Positions 15,864-25,200 of a DNA stretch of 64,000 nt are shown one piece after another. How positions within the stretch are numbered: the stretch's first letter is position 1; each line of letters opens with the position of its first letter. The notes beneath the pieces were generated by a model. That model did not search any database. It worked only from the letters and a program-made list of their open reading frames with translations, and was not told the DNA's origin. The translations under genes and the position numbers were made by a program. Source of the stretch: CALOFP01 sp942492635 (GTDB lineage: Bacteria > UBP6 > UBA1177 > CALOFP01); contig CALOFP010000004.1 of the NCBI GenBank assembly GCA_942492635.1, forward strand, positions 186,001-250,000, written 5' to 3'.

Positions 15864-18020
15864 TCAATTCCTCTTCATTTCCACTTTATCAACGACAATA
15901 CAGCTATCGGGATTTATCGGCTTTATCATGAACTTGTTGATCCCCCTTTTCAGAAAGGCGTTAAGGAAAACTTCATCCTCTTCTTCATTTTCCCCAAAGG
16001 TGTCGATCTGAAATATCTTTTCTCCGTTGACATAAAAATCGAAGAGAGAACCACACCTCTCCTTCAGCATCTTAATTGAAATGTCGTAACGTCCCTCATT
16101 GATTACGGGATGACTGAAATCGTAGTAACTCTTTTCTCCCAGTTCCTTGAAAAGAATTCCGTAGGCGTTGTCGTTGCTCAACTCGATATCTTCATCGACA
16201 ATTCCCACAGGGAAGTAGTAATCGTTCCTGTAAATATTGATCCTCGTGGCGTAAGCGGGAAGTCCGGTAATCGGCTTCTGTTTAAACTCCATCTCTATCA
16301 CAATCCTGTTTTGATCGGATGGAAAAATCCTTCTTACCACCGGCTCCTTTTTCGATCCCGGAACATAATCTATCATGAAACTTTTCTTCCCATGCACAAC
16401 ATCGAAGTAGGTCGCCAGATACTCATTTTCGGTCGTCCTATCCTTGAGTATGAGATTTCCGTATCTGTCGAACGGCGGATTTTCCTGCAAGTTGAGATAA
16501 GAACCATTTCCTCTGGAGAGCAGGAGAACACTCCCTCTTATTCCTGATTCTTCAATAACCTTTTTCGTTCTATCGTCAACACTCCACGCCGCGTCGGAAT
16601 AGTAACTGATCATTGGCGGAAGAATTATTGTCAACATGAAAAGCAGCGAGGTTAGGGGAAGGGCGTAGAGAAAGGGGCGGAATCGTTCGGGAAGAGACTT
16701 TGCAACTGCAAAAAAACCGTAGGAGGCCGGAATCATGAGAATGGAGGCAACCTCAAAAAGATACCTGGGCCCGTAATAGTTTCCGTTAATGTAGAAAAAA
16801 AAGTACCCCACGAAATAGGCGGAGAAAAGGGCCAGTGGAAGAAGAGACCGCCTGACATTGTAGAACAGCCCCAGAACGATAAAGAGGAAAGGGTAGGGGT
16901 TAACTGTCATGTTGTAGAGAAGTTGCGTCAAACGAGCATACGAAACCCAGAATGCATAGAAAAGGTTGTGTCCCCCCTCGGGAAGATAGAGTCCGTCGGT
17001 ATTCGGGCAACCGTTGCCGAATCCAGGTCTGTGACAGAATGGAACCGGTTCACGAACCATGAAGTAGATGTCCTGGGGAAAAATGAAAGGATTTTCAGTA
17101 AACAGATAGTTGTACCCCATAAGCAATCCTCCCGTGACCAGAAACGGCGACGAGAAAAGAAAAACCTCCCTGAAGCTCCTGCTCTTGTAGAAAAGGTAAA
17201 AACAAAAAGGGAAAAAGGTGTAGATCGCATTGTGGGGTCTTATCAGTACCAGAATCGAAAGAACAAGTCCTGAAATAAATACCTTTGGATGCCCCTGCTC
17301 CCTATTCACAAGAAAATAGAGAGACAGCAGGGTCAGGAACATGTTGAAGGCGTGAGCCATGAAGGTTGCGGAGATGAAGAGGTTGAATGTTGAAAACGTT
17401 GTAAAGAACATCGCAAGAGTCGAAACCCGCGCGGGAAACATTCGGTCCGAGATCTTTCCTATAAGAAAAACAGAGAACCCCAGCGACAGCGGAGAAACGA
17501 ACTGCTCCAGGGAGAGCATCTTGAAAAGAGCAAGCACTGCTGGAAATCCTGGAAGGAAAAGGGAGTAGTAGTGGGGACCATAGCGGGTCATGAAAAGAAC
17601 ATCATGAAATTCGTAGAATTCCGGCAGAGGAAGGTAGAGCCTGTTTTGAAGAAGAAGCCTTGCAATCCAGGAGTAGTGCGCACCATCTATATTATGCTGA
17701 ACCCCCTGAAAAACATAGAATAATATCATTGTGGAGATGGAGAAGGCGAGCAGCGGAAAAATCCTGTACCTGTAGCGAACTACGGAATCGCAAAAAAGCT
17801 TCACCTCATCTTCGGCAAATCGCCGTAGAAGGTAAAAAAGCATGGTGACAGAGCCCAGAATTGTATGAAAACGGGGCCAAAAACCCGTAAAAATCAACCA
17901 CACCTTTCCCTTCATCCCCCAGAGAAAAAATAGGGCGAAAAAGAGAAGGGCTATAAACAACCTTTGCGGTTTTTTTCGGAATATTGAAAGAAGTGTATGG
18001 GTCGAACTCTTCACACCCAT
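15864..18020 (-). CDS. GT39-like membrane glycosyltransferase, paralogue of 6396-8576
   Basis: A 718-residue polytopic membrane protein with the same architecture as the protein at 6396-8576. It has about 11 membrane segments, a Cys-containing loop (EPVPFCHRPGFGNGCPNTDG), GYFFFYINGNYYGPRYLFEV, and a C-terminal soluble beta-rich region (INEGRYDISIKMLKER). A family-level function in sugar transfer is likely but not proven. It begins 6 nt after the nrdR stop, so it is the last gene of the glyA-dCMP deaminase-nrdR unit. That position says nothing obvious about its substrate. Confidence 0.75.
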   Translation of the reverse strand: MGVKSSTHTLLSIFRKKPQRLFIALLFFALFFLWGMKGKVWLIFTGFWPRFHTILGSVTMLFYLLRRFAEDEVKLFCDSVVRYRYRIFPLLAFSISTMILFYVFQGVQHNIDGAHYSWIARLLLQNRLYLPLPEFYEFHDVLFMTRYGPHYYSLFLPGFPAVLALFKMLSLEQFVSPLSLGFSVFLIGKISDRMFPARVSTLAMFFTTFSTFNLFISATFMAHAFNMFLTLLSLYFLVNREQGHPKVFISGLVLSILVLIRPHNAIYTFFPFCFYLFYKSRSFREVFLFSSPFLVTGGLLMGYNYLFTENPFIFPQDIYFMVREPVPFCHRPGFGNGCPNTDGLYLPEGGHNLFYAFWVSYARLTQLLYNMTVNPYPFLFIVLGLFYNVRRSLLPLALFSAYFVGYFFFYINGNYYGPRYLFEVASILMIPASYGFFAVAKSLPERFRPFLYALPLTSLLFMLTIILPPMISYYSDAAWSVDDRTKKVIEESGIRGSVLLLSRGNGSYLNLQENPPFDRYGNLILKDRTTENEYLATYFDVVHGKKSFMIDYVPGSKKEPVVRRIFPSDQNRIVIEMEFKQKPITGLPAYATRINIYRNDYYFPVGIVDEDIELSNDNAYGILFKELGEKSYYDFSHPVINEGRYDISIKMLKERCGSLFDFYVNGEKIFQIDTFGENEEEDEVFLNAFLKRGINKFMIKPINPDSCIVVDKVEMKRN

Positions 18021-18026
18021 AGGAAG

Positions 18027-18491
18027 CTATCCTTCCTCTTTTTCCTTGTCGAGCTCTTCGACCTGCTCGATGAAATCGTCTATATCCTTGAATTCCTTGT
18101 AGACCGAAGCAAAACGAATGTAGGCGATCTTGTCCATGAACTGAAGCTGTTTCATCACCTCTTCACCTATGGCCCTGCTGGAAACCTCTCTCTTGTCCAT
18201 GTCTTGAACAGCAAGTTCCACCTTATGGATAATTTCTTCTATCTGATCGGGAGAAACCGGCCTCTTCTGACAAGATATATCAAGACCTCTGCGAATTTTG
18301 TTTCGATCGAAAATTTCACGGTCTCCGTTTTTCTTAACAACGGCAGGCATAACCTCCTCGATTCTCTCGTAGGTTGTAAAACGCCTCCCGCAATGAAGAC
18401 ACTCTCTTCGTCTTCTGATAAATGTCAGATCCTTCGCCGATCTGCTGTCTATAACCTTATCCTCTACTGCGGAACAAAACGGACACCTCAT
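18027..18491 (-). CDS. nrdR: Transcriptional repressor NrdR
   Basis: A 154-residue NrdR, the ATP/dATP-sensing repressor of ribonucleotide reductase genes. The N-terminal zinc ribbon uses Cys3, Cys6, Cys31 and Cys34 (MRCPFC and RRRRECLHCGRRF). It is followed by the ATP-cone domain (VVKKNGDREIFDRNKIRRGL, residues ~50-140). Length is typical. AGGAG precedes the ATG. It lies 3 nt after the dCMP deaminase gene, a common pairing that links dNTP synthesis enzymes to their regulator. No nrd gene is in the window. Confidence 0.97.
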   Translation of the reverse strand: MRCPFCSAVEDKVIDSRSAKDLTFIRRRRECLHCGRRFTTYERIEEVMPAVVKKNGDREIFDRNKIRRGLDISCQKRPVSPDQIEEIIHKVELAVQDMDKREVSSRAIGEEVMKQLQFMDKIAYIRFASVYKEFKDIDDFIEQVEELDKEKEEG

Positions 18492-18494
18492 TAA

Positions 18495-18953
18495 CTACTC
18501 CTGAAATAGAATTACATCCACATTGCTCTCCTCAAGCATCTGCCTGGAAAGCTCATCACTGTATCCTTCCGCGTAATATATCTTTTTGATTCCCGCATTT
18601 ATGAGCATCTTGGTGCAGATAATGCAGGGAAAAGTGGTGCAGTACAGAGTTGCACCCCTTATGCTGACACCGTGTTTGGCAGCCTGAATGATGGCGTTCT
18701 GCTCCGCGTGAAGACCGCGGCACAGCTCGTGTCGCTGACCGGAGGGAATGTTGTGCTCAGATCTGATGCACCCCCTCTCGTCGCAGTGACCGATTTTGGA
18801 GGGAGCCCCGTTGTATCCTGTGGAGAGAACTTGGTTGTCCTTCACAAGCACGGCTCCCACCTTCCGCCTCAGGCAACTCGATCTCTGGGCCGCAAGTGTT
18901 GCGAAGCCCATGAAGTAGCGCTGCCAGGATATTCTTTTGACGGTATCGGTCAT
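18495..18953 (-). CDS. Deoxycytidylate (dCMP) deaminase
   Basis: A 152-residue zinc deaminase converting dCMP to dUMP for dTTP synthesis. The catalytic motif is HAEQNAI with the second zinc site CTTFPCIIC. A further H/C-rich loop (GHCDERGCIRSEHNIPSG) matches the extra site of ComEB-type dCMP deaminases. It begins 2 nt after the glyA stop and is followed by nrdR, forming a nucleotide and one-carbon unit. Confidence 0.93.
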   Translation of the reverse strand: MTDTVKRISWQRYFMGFATLAAQRSSCLRRKVGAVLVKDNQVLSTGYNGAPSKIGHCDERGCIRSEHNIPSGQRHELCRGLHAEQNAIIQAAKHGVSIRGATLYCTTFPCIICTKMLINAGIKKIYYAEGYSDELSRQMLEESNVDVILFQE

Positions 18954-18955
18954 AA

Positions 18956-20242
18956 TTACTTAATCAAAGGAAATTTATCACAAATTTCTTTAACTTCAGC
19001 CTTAACCTCTTCGATGACGGTCATATCGACAACAGACTCGTCAACTCCGCCTTTGGGAATCTCGTTTGTCTTGATTGCGTTCACGACCTTATCGATGAGT
19101 CTTGCGACCTTTCTGAAATCATCTTCCTTAAGTCCTCTGGTTGTAAGGAAAGGGGTACCGATACGGATACCGCTTGTTACGAAGGGAGACTGATCGTCGA
19201 AGGGAACCATGTTCTTATTCACAGTAATGTGAGCAAGATCAAGTGTCTTTTCGACAACCTTTCCTGTCTTCTCCTTGTTTCTGAGGTCGATCAGCATAAG
19301 GTGGTTGTCTGTTCCCTTGGAAACGAGGTTGTAGTCCATGGAAACGAACTCTTCAGCCATTGCGTTCGCATTCTTTACAACCTGCTCCTGATAGGCCTTG
19401 AACTCGTCGCTCATAGCTTCCTTGAAGCAGACAGCCTTGGCGGCGATTATGTGCATGAGAGGTCCGCCCTGCATTCCAGGGAAAACAGCGCTGTTGATTT
19501 TCTTTGCCCATGCCTTCTTTGCGAGTATAAGACCGCTTCTTGGTCCCCTGAGAGTCTTGTGTGTAGTAGAAGTTACGAAATCGGCGTAGGGAACCGGACT
19601 CGGATGAAGACCAGCTGCAACAAGACCGGCGATGTGTGCCATATCAACCATCATGAGAGCTTCCACCTTGTCGCAGATCTCACGAATTCTCTTGAAATCA
19701 ATTGTCCTGGAGTACGCGGAAGCACCAGCAAGAATAAGTTTCGGCTTGCTCTCTACTGCAAGCCTCTCGAGCTCATCGTAATCGATCTTTCCCGTCTCCT
19801 GGGAAACTCCGTAGGGAACGATGTTGTAAAGTTTTCCGGAGAAGTTTACAGGGCTGCCGTGTGTAAGGTGACCGCCGTGGTCCAAATTCATGGCAAGAAC
19901 CGTGTCTCCCGGCTCAAGGGCGGCAAAGTAAACACCCATGTTTGCCTGGGATCCGCTGTGGGGCTGAACATTCGCGTATTCTGCTCCGAAAAGCTCGCAG
20001 GCACGCTCCTTGGCAAGACGCTCAACCTTGTCCACAACCTCGCAACCGCCATAGTAACGTCTCTTGGGGTAACCTTCGGCGTATTTGTTTGTGAGGATAC
20101 TTCCCTGAGCTTCCATTACGGACTTTGAAGTAAAGTTTTCCGAAGCGATAAGCTCCAGACCGTACTCCTGACGCTCTGCTTCCTCATTTATAAACTCTGC
20201 GATTTCAGGATCCGTCGCAGTAATATTTTTCAGTTCGATCAT
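18956..20242 (-). CDS. glyA: Serine hydroxymethyltransferase
   Basis: A 428-residue PLP enzyme that interconverts serine and glycine and loads tetrahydrofolate with one-carbon units. The PLP lysine is in VTSTTHKTLRGPRSG; other family motifs are SGSQANMGVY and DMAHIAGLVA. I chose ATG at 20242 because AGGAG lies 7 nt upstream; an in-frame start 8 codons earlier lacks this spacing. It heads the minus-strand unit with dCMP deaminase and nrdR, which makes sense because thymidylate synthesis needs both its one-carbon product and dUMP. Confidence 0.97.
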   Translation of the reverse strand: MIELKNITATDPEIAEFINEEAERQEYGLELIASENFTSKSVMEAQGSILTNKYAEGYPKRRYYGGCEVVDKVERLAKERACELFGAEYANVQPHSGSQANMGVYFAALEPGDTVLAMNLDHGGHLTHGSPVNFSGKLYNIVPYGVSQETGKIDYDELERLAVESKPKLILAGASAYSRTIDFKRIREICDKVEALMMVDMAHIAGLVAAGLHPSPVPYADFVTSTTHKTLRGPRSGLILAKKAWAKKINSAVFPGMQGGPLMHIIAAKAVCFKEAMSDEFKAYQEQVVKNANAMAEEFVSMDYNLVSKGTDNHLMLIDLRNKEKTGKVVEKTLDLAHITVNKNMVPFDDQSPFVTSGIRIGTPFLTTRGLKEDDFRKVARLIDKVVNAIKTNEIPKGGVDESVVDMTVIEEVKAEVKEICDKFPLIK

Positions 20243-20419
20243 TGTTCTCTCCTGGAATTTAAACATTATTAAAACAATAAGAGATCACTTTCCAATTGAT
20301 TTTATATTTATTGTCTTTCCTTTGTCAAAAATTTTATTATCTAAGGTCTAATTTTAACTTCTAAAAATTGCAATCCTCTAAAAATTGGGTATCATGTTCG
20401 AAAAATGAAGGAGGTCAGA

Positions 20420-20686
20420 ATGAACAAGACGTTTTCACATATCTTCTTTTTTTCACTCATTCTTCTTTTCAGCTCTTTCTTGTTCGCTCAGAAACCGGCT
20501 GCCGGAAGCAACGAAGCACTCAAGAGTCTCGTTCAACCGAACGGTCCCGGCTATTTCATGATAAGACTGAATGAGAACACCTTCGTAACTGGGAAGGATC
20601 TTGGAAAAAGCCAGCTTATCATGGTTTTCAAGGTGTCACAGCAGGGACAGCTTGTCCTTACCCAGAAAGCAAAATTCTTCTACTGA
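20420..20686 (+). CDS. Small exported protein, function unknown
   Basis: An 88-residue protein with a signal peptide (residues 1-24, ending LFAQ) and a short mature part of about 64 residues with no recognised domain. ATG 20420 was chosen because AAGGAGGT lies just upstream; an upstream in-frame ATG at 20405 precedes that ribosome site. It is transcribed away from glyA and is followed 18 nt later by mnmE. Confidence 0.65.
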   Translation: MNKTFSHIFFFSLILLFSSFLFAQKPAAGSNEALKSLVQPNGPGYFMIRLNENTFVTGKDLGKSQLIMVFKVSQQGQLVLTQKAKFFY

Positions 20687-20704
20687 TAAATAGCAGACAT
20701 TCCA

Positions 20705-22057
20705 ATGTATTTCGACAGAATAGGCAAAACCATAGGCGCCGTTGCGACCGCACCAGGAAGTACAATCGGCATAATCAGGGTAAGCGGACAGAAAGCTTTT
20801 GAGGTCACCTCAAAACTGACCGGTATTCCTGTCTCAAAAATGAAACCCAACACCACAAGACTCGCATCTATCCGGGATAACTCTGACAACATTCTAGATA
20901 ACTGCCTGTTACTCTTCTTCAAGGGACCTAAAAGTTTCACAGGAGAAGACATCGTCGAGTTTCATCTTCACGGGTCATCTCTTCACGCCCAGGAAATTCT
21001 CTCACTCATCGTTTCCGAAAACGTGGAACCGGCCATGAAAGGTGAATTCAGTTTTCGCGCAGTTTTAAACAATAAAATGGATATCCACCAGGCATCCAAC
21101 CTATCCTCCATGATTGCGGCGAACGACAAGGTGACACTCTCCTTCGCAAGGAAGGAAGCCTTTGAAAATCGCTTCTTCTCATTTATCAGCTCGCTGAAGC
21201 CATCATGGGAACGTCTCTACTCACTTTCAACCGCAATTATTGATTTCCCCGAGCAGATCACCCAGTTCCTTCCCGAATCCGAAGTAACCTCGCTTTGCAC
21301 AGAGACAAGGGAACCACTGGCGGGAATAATGAGGAACACCGAGAAACTGGATGTCATAAAATCCCTTTCCGTTGTCATTGCAGGAAAGCCGAACGCCGGT
21401 AAGTCATCCCTGTTTAACCTTATTTCCGAAAGAGACAGGGCTATAGTTTCGGATGAAGCAGGAACAACCAGGGACTACATCTCCGAAACAGTATCCATAG
21501 AAAACATTCCAATCAAGCTGATCGACACGGCAGGTATCAGGAAAGGCGAATCCGAAATCGAGAAAATCGGAATTCAGAAATCTGTTGATCTTCTTGGACA
21601 AAACGATCTCGCGATTCTCCTTCTGGATGGCTCAAGACCGCTTTCCGAAGAAGACGACCTAATCATCGAAAAGCTTGAAGGATCGAACTACATAACCGTA
21701 ATAAATAAAACAGATCTCGGAATTGTGTTTGATTCATCCCGGTTTAAAGATCCCGTCATCATCTCCGCAAAATCCGGAGAAGGAACTGATCTTCTCATGA
21801 AAAGAGTAGGAGAAAAAGTGAAGAATCTTCTGCCCGATATTTCGGAGCCTGTTCTTACTCAATCATGGCAGCGAGAGACTGCCGAGACACTTCTCGAGAC
21901 AATCGACGAACTGGAAGAACAAATCGAATTCGGAGACATTGAAATTATTTCCGTTTTGATTAAAGATTGTTACACAACAATTCTCAAACTTCTCGGAGAA
22001 GAGGATAAAGTCGACGTCTACGACCTGATATTTTCCTCTTTCTGCCTCGGCAAATAG
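20705..22057 (+). CDS. mnmE: tRNA uridine-5-carboxymethylaminomethyl modification GTPase MnmE
   Basis: A 450-residue GTPase that works with MnmG to modify wobble U34 of certain tRNAs. The N-terminal folate-binding domain starts DRIGKTIGAVATAPG. The G domain has GKPNAGKSS (G1), DEAGTTRD (G2), DTAGI (G3) and NKTD (G4). The protein ends with the invariant FCLGK, whose cysteine is catalytic. Its partner mnmG lies about 5.7 kb downstream on the same strand, separated by the large PilY1-like gene and an AT-rich gap. Confidence 0.97.
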   Translation: MYFDRIGKTIGAVATAPGSTIGIIRVSGQKAFEVTSKLTGIPVSKMKPNTTRLASIRDNSDNILDNCLLLFFKGPKSFTGEDIVEFHLHGSSLHAQEILSLIVSENVEPAMKGEFSFRAVLNNKMDIHQASNLSSMIAANDKVTLSFARKEAFENRFFSFISSLKPSWERLYSLSTAIIDFPEQITQFLPESEVTSLCTETREPLAGIMRNTEKLDVIKSLSVVIAGKPNAGKSSLFNLISERDRAIVSDEAGTTRDYISETVSIENIPIKLIDTAGIRKGESEIEKIGIQKSVDLLGQNDLAILLLDGSRPLSEEDDLIIEKLEGSNYITVINKTDLGIVFDSSRFKDPVIISAKSGEGTDLLMKRVGEKVKNLLPDISEPVLTQSWQRETAETLLETIDELEEQIEFGDIEIISVLIKDCYTTILKLLGEEDKVDVYDLIFSSFCLGK

Positions 22058-22104
22058 TCATCCCATAAATTCATTTTAGAAGGGTCTATACCCATCTGTA
22101 CCAG

Positions 22105-22192
22105 TTCGAAAACCACTTCTTCACTCTTTCGAACTTTTCACTCAACTCATTGTATTTCCATTGCATTTGCAGTTCGAACTAAATCATTCGAA
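22105..22192. promoter_or_regulatory. Cluster of TTCGAA motifs upstream of the PilY1-like gene
   Basis: TTCGAA occurs at 22105-22110, 22128-22133, 22173-22178 and 22187-22192; the third lies in a perfect 10-bp palindrome, AGTTCGAACT (22171-22180). All lie in the 241-nt gap before the 22299 start codon. Such clustering is suggestive of an operator, but the regulator is unknown. Confidence 0.35.
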
Positions 22193-22298
22193 CCATATTT
22201 AAGAAAATTTGTTCTTTTGATTTAGATCGAACGAAATAAATTCCGTGAGGAGTAAACTGAATCATAATTTGTTGCACCTATACATACAGGAGAAAGTC

Positions 22299-25200
22299 AT
22301 GAAAAATTCGGTCGTTTCTCTCATTTTGTTTTTTTCTTTATCCCTGGCGGCAGTGGAGTGGGATAGATATGAGAACGCAGGAAACCTTGTAGCACCGAAC
22401 GTATTCATGCTCTATGATGCATCGGATTCCATGATGGGGCTTATATGTGCAGAGGACAACACCTACAGTGAAATCGTTTCATCCACCACAACATCGATTT
22501 CCTACAATCAGAGTGCAGATCCATATGGCAATTGCGAAGAGTCTTCAGGCGGAACCGTTGAATGTTATGGTAAATGCAGAAAATATTTCAACTACGAAGG
22601 CAGCTACAATCCAGCCACAACCCGATTTGATTACCTGAACCTTACAATCAACGGAACTCACAGATATCTTCAGAGCAGCCACCCGAACATCGATCTCTTT
22701 AAAGACACATCAATTCTCAAACAGTTAATCGATGATAACGTCGGTGCAAGAATGGGAATAGGCATTACCGGCAACAGATCATTTCCCGTTGAATTTTTCA
22801 CCTGTACCAACAGAAATGACGGCAGTGACCAACTCTGCAGGGATCAGTATAAGCCGAACCCTGACTATAAGGATGGGTGCGATACCTTTATGGACCCTGG
22901 ATGCAGCAGTGATCCGCAAATTTCAGACCCAAACCCCACATTTTACAATTTGAACAGTGACAGATACGACAGAATCAGGTACCTGATGAGTCATGTATCA
23001 ACAATGTCCTCCGGCTCAGGGGCTACAACAAGACCGGGAGAAAACCTTATCGGAATGTGGGATTACTTCTATGGTAACAACCACCAGATTCTCTCATGCC
23101 GTAAAAACATTGTAATAATGATAACCGACGGACTTCCGACTCCGGGGAAAGACAGGCCTGACCTTCTGCTTGATCCATCCAACTATAAATCAAAGCAGTT
23201 GAAGTGGTTCAACGACCCAGATAAATTGACAAAATTCAAAAAGTACGTCGAATCAAAAGCCTCCGGAATTCCAAGCGCAGGGGAGGTGGCCTCATTCATA
23301 TACAACGGTCACAACGAACCCGGAAACGAAATTCGGCTCTACCACGATTACAGTCATGAGAGCAGTGAAGATCCCTGCCCGGGAGGCGACTGCCCGGGAA
23401 ATAAAATATCGGTTTTTCCTTTAACCTTCGTAGATAACTCTGTAGACAACATGAAATACATAAATGAAATTGCAGACAGATCCGGAGGAGAAGCCCGTTT
23501 TGCATACGACAAAAACTCGCTTAAATCAGCTATAAAAGATGCCATCGTCAGTTCAAGCGCTGGAATTGTAAAAAGTGTAAGTCCTCCAGCCCTTGTTATG
23601 GATGGTAACTATTTCGGAAACATTGTTTATTTGAACGACATGGATCCGCACAAGCACATGGTTAGAGGACATTGGAAAGGTAATATGCGTAAATTCTGTG
23701 CCCACAACGGAGAATCCGGAAATCCACCTCAGAACTGCCTTTTTATTCCATGGTCGGAAACAAACGGTTCCGGTGTTGTAAAGGCAGAAAAAAATCCTGG
23801 AACGATAAATGAGCTGTTCACAGGAGAAGCCCTGGCGGATGATCTTGAGGATATTGATATATCTTCCCACGGAGTCAACAAGAAACTTGTAACCAGATCA
23901 GAAAATAGAAAAATATATATTCCCTCTTCTGGAACTTTCGTAGAATTTCTACCAGAGAGCAACTCCCGAACCGAAGTACTTCTGGCAAATTTCATGAATG
24001 GTTACAATTTTGGCGTTAACCAAAATCTTTCAGTAAACTGCAGCGCAATCCCGCTTCCTACAAAATCATCCGATTTCAGATGCAAAGACTCCTTTTGTGA
24101 ATCAACTCAATTAAACCAGACTATCCCAGAGGAACCTTTGTCATATAAAAACAAAATTATGGTCGAAAAATTCGATGAAAAGGTTGGCGCTGTTGAAGTT
24201 AATATACAATTGGAGCACGAATACAAGGGGGAAGTTGAAATTAGATTGACATCCCCAATGGGCACAACAAAGAAGATACTTTCCAAAGCAAATGAAAACG
24301 TTGCTATAACAAATCTTAATATTTCCACCAGAGCTTTTGAAGGTGAGTACGCGGTAGGTGAATGGACGCTTGAAGTTTGGGACAACAATTACTTTGAAGT
24401 ACCAAGAAAACTTAACTATTTAAAAACAGGTAAAACCGACGGAGACAATACAAATCTTATACCCGTTCACGTAAAAGCTTACGCGGGAAAGTTTAAAGTC
24501 AGACTGGACGGTCCTGAAAACTGCGATGACGGAAGCAATAAGATTAACGATCTGGATCTTGTGGTGGGTAAAAACAAAGTACCGTACTGGAAAAGCGGCT
24601 GGTTCGGCGGAGGATTCAAAAATTTCGATTTTTCAAGCACCGAACCTTCTACGCCCCATGAATTTATTCTCATGAATCTTGATGGCAACGAAACCTATGA
24701 CATGCACGCAGCTATTCGATCAGGAATTTGTGAAGGAGATTACACCCTTAATGTCGAATACATTTTTAAGGGAGAAAAGAAAAGCGGCACTTTCAAAAAA
24801 TGGGGAATCAAGATCAATCCGACAACTGATAGTGGAGCATCAGATTGTTCAAAAAGAGATAATATTGTAGGGGATTTCTGGCACTCATCATTGATAATTG
24901 CTGAAAATAAATTGATCTCCGGATCAAATGCCGGATTTTTAGAAGTAATAGATAGCGAAACTGGAGAAGAAATTAAAGCTGTTGTACCGACAGATGAGAT
25001 TTGGAATAGACACAAGGGATACAATTTTGCTCTGGGAGCAAACAAAGGTCAAATGTTTGGTGTGGATTTAACCCCTAAGAGAATCAGAGCAAAGGATAGT
25101 GACGATAAAGATTTTGATTACATATTCACTGGCTACGGAAGAGGAGGGAAGGGATTCGCTCTATTTGAAACAGATTCTCTTATCAATGAAAATACAAATC

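Noticed and set aside
19229..20128. 299-codon open frame opposite glyA
   Set aside because: Antisense shadow of a fully conserved glyA gene.
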